Shown piece after piece: positions 1 through 11,021 of a stretch of 64,000 bases of DNA. The notes below the pieces were generated by a model. It was not told the origin of the DNA. It made no database searches and worked only from the letters and a program-made list of their open reading frames with translations. The position numbers were made by a program, and so were the translations under genes. Every line of letters starts with the position of its first letter. Positions within the stretch are counted from its first letter, which is position 1. Origin of the DNA: Mallotus nudiflorus (Eukaryota > Streptophyta > Magnoliopsida > Malpighiales > Euphorbiaceae); NCBI GenBank assembly GCA_947683625.1, contig CANTUR010000003.1, positions 248,001-312,000 on the forward strand, written 5' to 3'.

Positions 1-45
1 GAATTAGAATCACATTAGGATTAAGGTTAGACTTCCTGGTTCTAC

Positions 46-53
46 TATAAAAA
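46..53 (+). promoter_or_regulatory. Candidate LTR TATA box
   Basis: TATAAAAA lies in the LTR where the related LTRs at 14,926 and about 24,157 also carry TATAAAAA. It would be the U3 promoter of the element. Position and conservation are the only support. Confidence 0.4.
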
Positions 54-117
54 GAAAGGAAGGGGAGAAAGAAGAGAAGAAAAGAGGGTGTAAAAAAAAA
101 GAGAAAGAAGGAGAAGA

Positions 118-221
118 GATGGGAGAAGAAGAAAAATGTGATTTTATTCTTCTTGAGTTTATTTTTTTACCAAAAAATAAACTCAAGAAGAATAAAATCA
201 CATTTTTCTTCTTCTCCCATC
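118..221. repeat. Perfect 50-bp inverted repeat with 4-nt loop
   Basis: Positions 118-167 and 172-221 are exact reverse complements over 50 bp, separated by TACC. The other TAT LTRs in the window have a purine-rich stretch here but no such foldback, so the hairpin is private to this copy. The absence of mismatches implies a recent origin or an assembly/cloning artefact. Confidence 0.95.
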
Positions 222-1664
222 AAAAAATTCCTTTTGATTCAACAATTAATTCAAGACTCGTGAAGAATTTTTGAAGAAAAGATTCGAAGATTTATCAAGA
301 ACAATGAATCACAAATATGAGGAGTACCCTAAATCACCCATAAGCATATCATCTTCTTCTATTATTTATTTATTTATTTGATTATTTTACATTATTATTT
401 TTATTATTATGCTTTCAAGTTATTATAATAATTTAGTCGTTAATCATTTTTTTATCTTATTTTTATGGTGATTATGAGAGGGATGAATTTCATGAGAAGT
501 CCATGGAAGACTATGGATAAAGCCTCGTAGAGACTTGGTTTCTAGGGTTTTATTTTGTTTCTTATCATCTTTATTTTTTTTATTTATTATTTTATTTTTA
601 TTAATTATTTTATGAATTAATGTAATAGCCCCAATAATGGGAGTAATAAAATTATGTGTGTGGTTGCATGTTTATTTTGATTAAATTGGTTAGTAAAATT
701 AAGTTTCAATTAGGTAATTATTTAAAATCAATGAAGGAAGTAGATTAATTTAGGTTGTATGTTAATAAAAATTAGGGTTTTAGTAAGGAATAATTTAATT
801 AGTTGTTTGATCTTATTTAATTGTTTCTTTTATGTTTTTATTTGTTTTTGGCTTATTTATTATTTTTGTGTGTTTTAGGCCTTAAGCCCACTTTAGGTCT
901 TGATTGATTGATTGATTTATTATGTAATTCTTTTAGCCCATCTCACTTAATAATTAATTAGGTTTGATTAATTAAAATATATTTTTAGGTCCATAATTAA
1001 TTAGATTTTAGATTAGAAATATCCTTAGGCCCATTTAGTTAAATAAACATAGGCCCACCTAATTTAATTTAATTAATTTAGATTTAGCCCATTTAATTTA
1101 AGCCTTTTTTCATAATTTGTAAATTTAAGCTCATATTTAGAATTAAAATTAATAGACTTAGGTTCATTTAATTAAAATCAAAAGGAATTAGGTCTTTAGG
1201 TTCACTTATACATTAAAATATATAGACTTTAGCTCATTTATTTAAAATCCATGTAGATTAGACTAACTTAGGGATTATATGATTTATTAAATGCATTATT
1301 TACTTGTATATTTCATTACTAGTTTGCCTTGGAGTTAATTGTTTTGGGTTTATATGAAATTGCATGTAAACAGAGAATAATATAATAATTCATAAAGTAA
1401 TTCTAAATGAACACAAGACTGAAAGAAGTTAGTATTCTGTATCCAAAATCTCCTAGTTGTGGTGCTAGCTTTCTTTTAGGGAATCGAGTACCACATTTTC
1501 GATTTGTCCCAGTTATTACCCTGGGTGGCAACTCCTCATCTCCATGCCATGTCTTTGTGACAGTGGTTAGTGTGTTCTCTAGAGCCCTAAGCTCAAACAG
1601 TGTCGCGGTTGCTAAAATCTTGGACGCGTGTTGAACCCCACCATCTACACTAATTTCTAATAAA

Positions 1665-2168
1665 AAGAAGTTGTAGGAGTATAAGATAATCACACTCATA
1701 AAGCAGTGTAGTGCAATCATCTCAAATAAACTTCCTTTGAATAAGAAGCATCCAAGTAGTCTCACTATTCCAAGTTCTATTAGAAACTTGAATTTTTAAA
1801 GAGCTTTATGTGATTTAAAAGCTTCAATTAATCTTAAGCCTTTATCTATTTATAGGAAATTGGGATTAGGAGAAGCAAAACCCACAAATATCAAATTGTA
1901 ACTTGCATATAGGACAGTGAAAGAATCAGAAGGCATAATGGAAGATGTGCTAGTAAAGGCTATAAAATTTATTTTCCTAGTTGATTTTGTAGTCATTGAG
2001 TTTGAAGAGGATGAGGAGGTCCCATTAATCCTTAGTATGTCTTTTATTTACACTATAAGAGCAACCACTGATGTTTATGATGGAATTCTCATGTTGAGAG
2101 TGAGGAATGAAAGCTGTAAGTTTAATGTTTATCAAATCATGAAACCTATGATGAAGATTTTTGCATGA
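1665..2168 (+). pseudogene. Athila retrotransposon aspartic protease region (decayed)
   Basis: The frame reads from a KKKL.EY segment through CSAII, SLTIPSSIRNLNF and ALCDLKASIN into KLGLGEAKPT and an EDVLVK...FEEDEEVPLIL segment. This is the Athila protease block between gag and RT. The active-site motif, normally DLGAS, reads DLKAS, and there are in-frame stops at about 1,677, 1,797 and 1,901. The gag region that should lie upstream is missing because the TAT LTR abuts at 1,649. Non-functional; the family assignment is confident from the run of conserved words. Confidence 0.85.
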
Positions 2169-2449
2169 GAGTTGATGTTATTAATGAATATGTGAGTGAA
2201 GTCCAACAATAAAGGTTGGCAAAGTTGGTGGAAATTGAGAATATTGAGAAGTGTTTTCAAGTACAATCTTCTTAAAATAAAGTACACCTCAAACACCAAC
2301 CCCACATACCAGACATGAAATTACCAAACACTGAACCCACACCACCCTCAACTATAAAACCACCAAAATTAGACTTAAAACCTTTACCCCAATATTTAAG
2401 GTACACTTTTCTAGGAGAAGATTAAACATTACCTATTATTATATCCTCT
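2169..2449 (+). other. Athila protease-RT linker, no gene
   Basis: A degraded spacer between the protease and RT blocks of the Athila element. It is rich in proline and lysine codons (translations such as PNTEPTPP), typical of the linker in this lineage. I see no separate gene. Confidence 0.5.
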
Positions 2450-3506
2450 AAACTCAACAAAGATCTAAAGGATCTATTAGTGGACATGCTAAAGAGGAAA
2501 GTAAAAGTAATTAGTTGGCAAATTTTTGACATTAGGGGTATAAGTCCGTCTTATTGCATGCATAAGATCTTGATGGAGGAAGGACATAAGCTAACCATTG
2601 AAAGGCAGAAGAGGCTCAACCTAAATGTGCAATAAGTGGTAAACAAAGAAATAGTCAAGCTTTTTGATGCAGTGATCATTTACCCGATCTCTGATAATTC
2701 ATAGGTGAGCCCAATTTAATGTGTATCAAAGAAAGGTGGAATAACCATTGTGAAAAATGAGGAAGGGAGTTGATTCTTATAAGAGTTTTTAGTGGATGGA
2801 AGGTGTGCATAGATTACAGAAAGTTGAATGCATCTATAAGAAAAGACAACTTCCCATTACCTTTCATTGATCAAATGTTGGAGCGGATAATAGGACATGC
2901 TTTTTATTATTTTCTAGATAGATACTCAGGGTATAATCAGATTGCAATAGCTCTAGAAGATTAAGAGAAAACCATTTTTACATGTCCTTATAGCACATTT
3001 GCATACAAGAGGATGCCATTTGGATTATGTAATACGCCTGTGACATTCCAGAGATGTATGATGGCAATATTTGCATATTTGGTAGAGGAGATCATGGATG
3101 TTTTCATGGATGATTTTCAGTTTATGGAAACTCATTTGAGGGATGTCTAAATAACTTGGAGCAAGTTCTAGTGTGTTGTGAAGAAACATACTTGCTGCTA
3201 AATTGGGGAAAGTTTCATTTCATGGTAAATGAATGAATTGTTCTAAGACACAAAATTTCAACCCAAGGCATTGAAGTTGATAAAGCAAAGGTAGAGACAA
3301 TTGAGAAGTTGTAGTACCTTATGAATGTGAAGGGAGTCAAGAGTTTTCTTGGCCATGCAAGCTTCTATAGGCAGTTCATCAATGATTTTTCAAAAATCTC
3401 TAAACCCCTTTGTAAGTTACTTGAGAAAGATTCACCTTTTGATTTTACTTCTGAGTGTAAATTGGCTTTTGACAAGTTAAAGGAAGCCTTATTTCAGCCC
3501 CTATAG
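2450..3506 (+). pseudogene. Athila reverse transcriptase (decayed)
   Basis: The reverse transcriptase of a Ty3/gypsy Athila element would copy element RNA into DNA. Visible RT blocks in order are ISDIRGISPS-like and CMHKILMEEGHK (about 2,530), VCIDYRKLN (about 2,806), FPLPFIDQMLERI, SGYNQIAIA, a MPFGLCN-type block (about 3,014) and the catalytic box FMDDF (about 3,105). The thumb/connection segment VKSFLGHASFYRQFI follows at 3,321-3,506. Stops and frameshifts interrupt it (for example at 2,962 and after 3,145). The catalytic aspartate pair is still present, unlike in TAT-2. The frame continues into RNase H. Confidence 0.9.
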
Positions 3507-3901
3507 TGATGACACCAGATTGAAGTTTGCCATTCAAGTTAATGTGTGATGTGAATGCTCATGCAATATGAGCTATGCTTGGTCAGAGAAAAGAGCACAA
3601 ACTACATGTGATTTACACAAGTCGGACATTGACTGATACACAACTAAATTATGCTACTACTGAGAAGGAGATGTTGGTACTCATTTTTTCTTTTGATAAG
3701 TTTAGATCCTACCTGCTTGGATCTGAGGTGGTTGTGTACACAGATCATGCAACATTGAAGTACCTAATAAATAAGAAAGAGTCAAAACCAAGGCTCATTA
3801 CATGGGTGATTTTATTGCAAGAGTTTGACATTGAGATTAGAGACAATAAGGGCTCAAAAAATGTAGTAGCTAATCATTTATTGAGGCTGGATGCAGATTA
3901 A
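3507..3901 (+). pseudogene. Athila RNase H domain
   Basis: Open from 3,575 to 3,901 with YTSRTL, NYATTEKEML, VVVYTDHATLKYL and DNKGSKNVVANHLLRL, the standard gypsy RNase H/tether words. The first part (3,507-3,574) is broken by stops. It would degrade the RNA strand of the hybrid during reverse transcription. It follows RT directly and precedes integrase in the normal gypsy order. Confidence 0.85.
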
Positions 3902-4494
3902 GAGGGAAATGCCAATTAAGAGCCTATCAAGGACTTATTTCCATTTGAGATGCTTTTGGCTATAGAGATTATGGGCATTCCTTGGTTTGCTAACATAGCA
4001 AAGTTTCTGCCAAGTGGAGAAATGCCAAAAGAGTTCACTCCTCAATAAAAGAAGAAGTTGAGTTGTGATTCCAAATTTTACATTTGGGATAAACCATTTT
4101 TATGGAAATTTTGTAGTGATCGCATGGTAAGAAGATGTGTAGCAAATGAAGAAGTAGGGTCAATCTTGCAACATTGTCATGGAATGGTTAATGGTGGACA
4201 TTTTGGACTATAAAGAATAGCTGCTAAAGTTCTCAAAGTAGGGTTCTATTGGCCTACACTTTTTCACGATGTAAGAGACTTTATGATTCACTGTGTTGCA
4301 TGTCAAAGGAGTAGTAACATTTCAAAGAAGGATAAAATGCTTCAATTTAGAATTTTAGAAGTTTAAATATTCGATGTATGGGGCATTGACTTTATAGGAC
4401 CATTTCCTTTATCAGAGGGTAACAAGTACATTCTTGTTTGTGTGGATTATGTTTCTAAATGGGTAGAAGCCCAAGCATGCTTGATGAATGATGC
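3902..4494 (+). pseudogene. Athila integrase, 5' part, interrupted by copia-1
   Basis: Contains the HHCC zinc-binding region (HCHG...GGHFG, then CVACQR at about 4,292) and the first catalytic aspartate in GIDFIGPFP (about 4,384), followed by KYILVCVDYVSKWVEAQ. Stops occur at about 3,901, 4,212 and 4,363. The frame breaks at 4,494, where copia-1 is inserted, and resumes at 10,076. The last five bases, GATGC, are the target duplication. Confidence 0.88.
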
Positions 4495-6087
4495 TATTAG
4501 TGATATGCACTAGATCAATAATGTATGACCATGTTTTGACTTTATCATTTTATTAATAAAGAGGCATTTTTATTATCATTTCTATTATGATAATTACTTA
4601 AATAGTTAATTCTTTTTAAGGTCATCAAGTATGTGACTTGATAGTAAAATCTTTAGATTAAATATGAGTTCTATTCAAATTATCCTTAGTCATTATAATG
4701 TATGAATGCTAGTAAGGTGTTGACATATGATTATAAGATATTAAGTCAACTCATAAGTGCTTATTTGAGAAATAATGTATTAGATTAACCCATTGTGAGA
4801 ATACTACATAGATAATTGTCATAAGTAATTCTCATCATAGTAATATTGTTTTAGTCCTGTAACCTTGAAATCACCATGGATTTTTACATAACTATTTTGT
4901 ATTTTGACACAATTTAGCATTATCTTTAACTGGATGATAAAATATATTGTTGTTGGATATGAAATGAGTTATATGAGGAATATGAGTGATTAGAAAGGAG
5001 TTTGTCTCTCATTTAATCTGAGTAAGATATCTATAGGCCCCTTGATAAGATAGACTAAGGAAAATGCATGGCCATTCTAAAGGGAATTGATAAAGAGTTA
5101 TCATTCTCAGTCTACTTGGAATTAAGAAATAATATAATTGAATTGTATAACGATGATAGAAACTATGTCTTATATTCAATTAAGATATCATGTGATAAAA
5201 GGACTAAAATATTCACTATAAATAGGTTATGTTAGATTATCGACCTTCATATGACTTGGGTAGTCATAATGTCTTACTAGAAGCCATTTATGAGTTATAG
5301 GCCTAAAAAGGGATTTCAGGCCCACTGCTAATGTCATGTGAACCTATAGGGTCACACACTTGAAAGGGGCCTAAAATGAATATAGGTTCACTAAGTGCAA
5401 TAAAGCTTAGTGGATATAGGTTCACTAAGCACAATAAAGCTTTGAGGATATATATATATATCCATAAAGCTTTATTGTGCTTTGTGAACCTATATCCATA
5501 AAGCTTTATTGTGCTTAGTGAACCTATATCCATAAAGTTTTATTGTGCTTAGTGAACCCATTCATTTTAGGCCTTTTTTATATCTTAAATAAATAGGAAA
5601 CTATAAATAAAAAATGAGAAATTACCAAAAATTCATTTTGGTAAATAAAACCTTAATTGAGAAGTCTATAAATATGACATATTCTTTAAGGTTTTACATA
5701 CTTTTCATTCTGCCACCTAAATTTGTTCTCTCTCCCTTTATGAAAACAAAAACATAAAGTTCTTTAGTTCTTGAGTTATGAGATAATCAAGAAAAAGGTG
5801 CTAACACACACAGTCACTTTGATTTAAGGGCTGTTCGTGTGGATACTTGTGGAGGATGTATTCTTTTGGAGATGTCTTAATCTGGCCTAGAAAACTAAAA
5901 GCTCGAGGCAGGGTGTCATTGGAGTGAATCTTCTCTCGCCCTTCCATCATTCTTGCCTATTCTTGCATCTATGGTAAGGTTTTGGAAACCCTAAATCAAT
6001 TGGTTAATCAAATTACATTAATCCTGGTTTAGATTTATGATAAAAATTTTAAAATTTTCATTGAGTTTTGAATCCCATAACCCAACA
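4495..6087 (+). repeat. Copia-1 5' LTR
   Basis: Starts TATTAGTGATATG (TGTTAG in the intact copy at 27,293) and ends CCCAACA. It aligns with 9,021-10,075 and with the copia-2 LTR at 27,293-28,840. A TATA-like box, TATAAATA, lies near 5,669 with a parallel copy near 9,660. The LTR is 1,593 bp and contains the large palindrome at 5,368-5,572. Confidence 0.9.
5368..5572. repeat. Large palindrome built of 38-bp units in copia-1 5' LTR
   Basis: The left arm (5,368-5,454) holds GGCCTAAAATGAA plus two units of the TATAGGTTCACTAAG...AATAAAGCTT type. The right arm (5,455-5,572) holds three inverted units and ends CATTTTAGGCC. The centre is an alternating AT run. The arms match at roughly 90 percent apart from the extra unit on the right. 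The 3' LTR of the same element has a single unit and a GT/AT microsatellite at this site. Confidence 0.9.
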
Positions 6088-6088
6088 G

Positions 6089-6101
6089 TGGTATCAAAGC
6101 C
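6089..6101 (+). other. Copia-1 primer binding site
   Basis: TGGTATCAAAGCC begins one base after the LTR end. It is the usual copia primer site, complementary to the 3' end of initiator tRNA-Met, with one change from the common TGGTATCAGAGCC. Confidence 0.85.
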
Positions 6102-7764
6102 ACTTGTAATTCGATTAATTTAATTCTCTATATATGTGATATATGTGTGTTTAAGTGATTCATTTTTTAAAAGGGGTTTTCAAAAATTTTATTAAAATAG
6201 TTTTATTTTTATGACGATCCTTATAATCTGTTTGAAAAATAGTATTAAACATTAATGTGGTTAATGTTAATAATCATTTAATATGATTAACCATTAATCA
6301 AAATTTTGATTTTTTGATTTATGTAGACTGTTTTTATGAAAAACAACATATGTATTATGTTTTATTAATATGATTTAATAAAACAGTAATTCTATTTTTC
6401 AAAAACGGATCACTTTTATATTTATATATGTTTAATGTTAAAATAAAAATATTTGTGATTATATAGATTTTAGAAATGATGTTTTTGTGTAAGTGTTAAA
6501 CAAAAATAATTTGTTTCGAACAAATTGATTATTTTGTAATATGATTGCTAATAAATTAGAGTTTTTTTATTGGCGGTTGTTTAAATGTTAAACAGAAAAT
6601 GATATGTTTTGAACAGATCAATCATATTGCAATTTGATTATAGAAATTATTAGTATTTTTTAGGGTTTTGGCAACAACTCATTTAAAGAGTTTAGGTAAA
6701 TTGTTTACTGCTAAGGGCGCTGCCCTAGGACCCTGCAAAGGGCACTGCCCCTTGACCCCGTATGGATTTGTCATATAATTTTATTTTAAACATAATAATT
6801 AAATTAATATGTAAATTGAATTATTATGTAATTTATTGTTAAATGCATGGTGCGTAGCATGGCCCTTAAACCAATGTGATTGGATTTTATTATTTAATTA
6901 TTTTATTGGGTTGTAATTTTTAAATACAGCCTGTGAGTCATTTTTATTTATTGTAATTATTTTATTTTTTTAGATAGTATTATAATAGTCTTAATTACAA
7001 TAAGCTATGTAAATTAAGACCTAAGGTGAAAATTCAAGTTAAAGGCCCAGGATGGAGATTTAAGGTGGGAGCCCAATAAGGAGGTCTATGGGAAGATGGA
7101 GATCCAAATTGAAGGCTCAATCTTATATTTGTAATATCACCTAGGTTTGACCTTTGATCTTCATATTGGCTTATGAAGATCAACTTAGATATAGGCCATG
7201 TTATGTCACATTTATCTTATTATGTTAGTATGTTGTACATGTGATGCCCTGTATATGATGCAATATAATAATAACTAAATAAGATAAAAACTAACTAAAT
7301 CCTCATTTAATATTAAGTCATTAAAATGCCTCCCATTGATAAACACTTATCAAGATTTGGATTGCTATAAAGCATTATGTATAAAGCCATCTAAATAAGA
7401 TAAAATGGATAATGGTGATATCCATTTGTTTAAGTTGGTTAGACTTAACTAGGTTATCAAAATGGTTTTGGACCTAGGGCATTTGATAGGATATACCGGT
7501 TTATGTGATTTCAATATCCTATAATTATGCAAGAATTACATGAGATGTAATTGGTATAGTGTTACCTACCTAAGTAGCCACACTTTAAGTGATAAGCTAA
7601 AACTTACTTGAAGTAGGGTGAAATATGGATCTTGGCCCATTAAGAAATTTCAATTGTTGAAATCATTTTGAGGTTTTATAATTTAAGAAATAGGAGTTTT
7701 CTTATGCTTAATTCATATATAATAAATATTGAATGTTTATATATATATAAACACTGCACTTACC
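6102..7764 (+). other. Copia-1 untranslated leader
   Basis: About 1.66 kb of AT-rich leader without a recognisable gene. A GC-richer block at about 6,714-6,762 holds two similar GGGC.CTGCCC units separated by GACCCTGCAAA. No coding signal on either strand. Confidence 0.6.
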
Positions 7765-8875
7765 ATGTCACTATGATCAATCCTTGAAAAGGATAAGCTC
7801 AATGGGACTAACTTTCTTGACTAGTACAAAAACCTAAGAATTGTTCTCAGGCAAGAAAGAAAGGAATATATCCTTGATCCACCCATCCTAGAGAACCAGC
7901 TACTAATGCTACTAGAGCACAAAAGGATGCTTATAATAAGCATCTTAATGATTTAGTTGATGTCACTTGTCTCATGCTTGGATACATGGAATTTGAGCTC
8001 TAAAAGCAACTAATGGAAATGGAGGCTTATACCATGATAGGCCATCTCAAGGAAATGTTCAAAGCCAAAATTGAAAGGTTTAATACCATCAGGGCATTAC
8101 TCTCTTCCAAGTTAACTACTAGCTGCTCTATCAGTCCTCATGTTCTTAAGATGAAGTGTCATCTTAAACACTTGGACAAACTTAGTCTCAAGATTAAATA
8201 AGAATTGGTTGTTAATATCATTCTCCAATCTTTACCTGAAGCTTATGATGGTTTCATCATGAATTTCAATATGCATAGTATGCACAAAAAATTTTTAGAG
8301 TTGCATGGGATGCTTAAAATTGCTAAAAAGAACATAAAAATACCACCAAGGATGTTCTAATGGTCAATAAGAGAAAGGGTATGAAAAAAATTAGAAAGGG
8401 CAAGGGCAAGGCTCCCAAAGGCTTTCAAAAGGTAAAGCCCAAGCCTAAGTCCAAAGCTGAACCCCAAGTAAAGCCACTAAAGGAGGGAATATGCTTTTTC
8501 TGCAATGAGCCAGATCATTGGAACAGAAATTGCAAGCTACATCTGAATGATCTGAATAAGAATAAGGGTAGTGCGACTACCTTTTTAGGTATTCATATTA
8601 TAAAAATTAATTTATCTACTTCTGAACCTTGGGTTTTAGATAATGGAGGTTGTACTAATGTGCAGGGTTTAAAAAGGAGTAGATCATTGGCTAGAGGCAA
8701 AGTGGACCTACAAATTGGCAATAGAGCTGTAGGGACTTATGAGTTAACTTTGCCTAGTGGACTTATTTTAAATTTAAAAATTTGTTATTATGTGCCTACT
8801 ATATATAAGAATATTATTTTTGTCTCTTGTTTGAACAAGAAAGGTTTTGAATTTATTATTAGGAATAATAAATGA
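7765..8875 (+). pseudogene. Copia-1 gag and start of protease
   Basis: An ATG at 7,765 opens a copia gag (UBN2 type) with LEKDKLNGTNF, RQERKEYILDPPI, a conserved AYTMIGHLKEMF segment (8,020-8,060) and LPEAYDGFIMNF (8,233). A basic linker leads to a CCHC zinc knuckle, CFFCNEPDHWNRNC (about 8,490). Then comes the protease with WVLDNGGC where DSG or DTG is expected. There are stops at 7,774, about 8,000 and 8,199. The frame ends at 8,875; only a short further stretch before 9,020 still resembles polyprotein. The knuckle would bind element RNA; the altered protease site and stops make it dead. Confidence 0.88.
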
Positions 8876-9020
8876 AATATTTATCATAATAACATTTTCT
8901 ATGGATATGCTCCATGCACTAATGGTCTTTATGTTTTAAATGTTGAAGACACTAATGAAAAGTCAATCTATAACATTGATACAAAGAATTTTAAATCTAA
9001 TGATTTAAACACTATCTATC

Positions 9021-9510
9021 TAGTATTATCTTTAATCGAATGATAAAATAGATTGTTGTTGGATATAAAATGAGTTATGTAAGGAATGTGAGTGATTGAG
9101 AAGGAATTTGTCCCTTATTTAATATAAGTAAGATATTTATGGGCCCCTTAATAAGATAGATTAAGGAAAATGCATGGCCATGCTAAAGGGAATTGATAAA
9201 GAGTTATCATTCTTAGTCTACTTGGAATTAACAAATAACAAAATTGAATTGTATAAGGATGACAAAAATTATGCCTTATATTCAATCAAGATATCATATG
9301 ACAAAAGGACTATAATATTCACTATAAATTAGGTTATATCAGATTAGCAACCTTCACATGACTTGGGTAGTCATAATGTCTTACTAGAGACCACTTATGA
9401 CTTGTAGGCCTAAATAAGGATTTCAGGCCCACTACCAATGTCATGTGAACCTACAGGGTCACACATTTAGAATAGGCCCAAAATGAATATGGGTTCATTA
9501 AGCCTAATAA

Positions 9511-9549
<39 letters not shown>

Positions 9550-10075
9550 CACACATACATAAGGTAATGGTTATCTTAAATAAATAGGAAACTACAAATA
9601 AAAAAAGAGAAATTACAAAAAATTCATTTTTTGTAAATAAAACCCTAATTGAGAAGTCTATAAATATGACATATTCTTTAGGGTTTTACATTTCATTCTT
9701 CCACCTAAATTCATTTTCTCTCCTTTTGAGAAAATAAAAACACAGAGTTCTTTATTTCTTGAGTTGTGAGATAATCAAGAAAAAGTTGCTAGCACACATG
9801 TTCATTTTGATTCAAGGGTTGTTCATATGGATACTTGTGGAGGATGTATTCTTTCAGAGACATCTTAATCTAGCTTAGAAAACTAAAAGCTCGAGGTAGG
9901 GTGTCATCGAAGTGAACCTCCTCTCATCCTTCCATTGTTCTTGCCTATTCTTGCATCTGTGGTAAGGTTTTTGAAACCCTAAATCAATTGTTTAATTGAA
10001 TTGCATGGATCCTAGTTTATGTTTATAATTAAATTTTTAAAATTTTCGCTGTATTTTGAATCCTATAACCCAACA
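9021..10075 (+). repeat. Copia-1 3' LTR, 5'-truncated
   Basis: Aligns with the 5' LTR from about 4,925 to its end and terminates CCCAACA at 10,075. The first 430 bp of the LTR are missing. It carries the (GT)n(AT)n tract at 9,511 instead of the palindrome found in the 5' LTR. Confidence 0.9.
9511..9556. repeat. (GT)n(AT)n(AC) microsatellite
   Basis: About twelve GT repeats followed by about eight AT repeats and a short ACACAC, so the whole tract is self-complementary. It sits at the same LTR position as the palindromes in the other two copia LTRs. Confidence 0.95.
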
Positions 10076-10450
10076 GATGCAAGGGTTGTTTTTAAGTTCT
10101 TAAAGAAGTTATTCTCTCATTTTGGTATGCCTAGAGTAATCATAAGTGATAGGGGAACACATTTTTGCAACGAAAACATGGAAACATTACTGGCCAGATA
10201 TAAGGTGAAGCATAAAGTGGCTACACCTTATCACCCTCAAACAAGCGGACAAGTTGAGGTGAGCAATAGGGAGTTGAAGATAATTTTAAAAAGAATAGTA
10301 AGCAAGTCAAGAAAAGAATGGGCAAAGAAGCTTGATAATGCCTTTTAGGTTGGTTTATGGCAAAGCATGAAATCTTTCTGATGATTTTTTCCTTTATGAT
10401 TTCAAGAAATAAAGGAAAAGAGGAGCTCTAGAGGAGGATTTGTAAGTTTA
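10076..10450 (+). pseudogene. Athila integrase, 3' part
   Basis: Continues the integrase broken at 4,494. It has HFGMPRVIISDRGTHF with the second catalytic aspartate (about 10,150), then TPYHPQTSGQVEVSNRE with the catalytic glutamate (about 10,262). A deletion at about 10,345 joins the DNAF codons directly to the RLVYGKA block. The end is degraded. All three catalytic residues survive across the two halves, but stops and the deletion make it non-functional. Confidence 0.88.
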
Positions 10451-11021
10451 ATTTGTGTGGAATGTTGTTTAATGTGATGTACAAGTCATGATTATGAATA
10501 TATTATGTAATATTTTCAAAAATGAGAAAAATGTTTATATAGGTCGCATGGCCATATGCATTTTGTGCATGGTTGTGCATGTTATGGCATCACAACTTTG
10601 CATGTATAGGTCGCACGGTCATGCACCCTAATGCACATGGTCGTGCCCCTTATAATGCCAAATTTTAGTTATGCAAGATGCACATGGCAATGCACCTTAA
10701 AGTGTATGGTCATGTGCATGCTACTGCCCCACTATTTAATTTTTAGTGGATTCTTTTTCACTTCCTAACATTCCCCACTTCCCAAAAACCTAGGTCAACT
10801 AACCTTGACCACCTTTCCCACTTTCCAAACCCTAGAAAACCTAACCCTTAACTACTTTTACAAATTCCCTCAACCTTTCACAATTCCTCACTACTCCACC
10901 TTTTCTATTTAAACACCCATCTCCTTATTCCTTCCTCATATTCAATCATTATTCATATCATCTTATTTACTCATATTCTCTCAATCTTTTATCTTATACA
11001 CTTCATCTTCTTCATATCATA
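10451..11021 (+). other. Athila spacer with GCATGGTCGTGC-type palindrome cluster
   Basis: Non-coding region between pol and the downstream ORF. Positions 10,540-10,720 hold about six degenerate short palindromes of the kind GCACGGTCATGCAC, CATGGTTGTGCATG and CATGGTCATGTGCATG. The same motif type recurs at 12,585-12,680 and at 24,950-24,990 in the Athila LTR. Pyrimidine-rich sequence at 10,890-11,020 leads to the next ATG. Confidence 0.6.

Larger units (their letters stand above)
1..1649 (+). mobile_element. TAT-type LTR, 3' part, cut by window start
   Basis: This is the downstream part of a Ty3/gypsy TAT-lineage LTR. It aligns by eye over most of its length with the LTRs at 14,686-16,597 (same strand) and at 39,275-41,345 and 54,117-56,243 (opposite strand). 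Shared blocks include the segment ending in a TTACCCTGGGTGGC-type motif and the segment about spared GTGTTCTCTAGAGCCC. It ends with CCATCTACA, the expected CA terminus. No primer binding site follows; Athila protease sequence begins directly, so this is either a solo LTR or the 3' LTR of an element lying outside the window. The candidate target duplication would be CTAAT (1,650-1,654), but its partner is not visible. Confidence 0.85.
4495..10075 (+). mobile_element. Copia-1, a deleted Ty1/copia element nested in Athila integrase
   Basis: A 5.6-kb LTR element with a 5' LTR (4,495-6,087), a tRNA-Met-type primer site (6,089), a gag-protease remnant (7,765-8,875) and a 5'-truncated 3' LTR (9,021-10,075). 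GATGC occurs at 4,490-4,494 and again at 10,076-10,080, a perfect 5-bp target duplication. Integrase, RT and RNase H are absent: the protease region runs almost directly into LTR sequence at 9,021. The element was therefore deleted internally, together with the first third of its 3' LTR. It could not move without help. Confidence 0.93.

Noticed and set aside
1403..1765. 120-codon minus-strand open frame
   Set aside because: It spans the end of the TAT LTR and the start of the Athila protease on the wrong strand; no motif, and the related LTRs do not keep it open.
5303..5533. 76-codon minus-strand frame with repeated YGYRFTKHNKALW words
   Set aside because: It is the translation of the 38-bp palindromic units in the copia LTR, not a gene.
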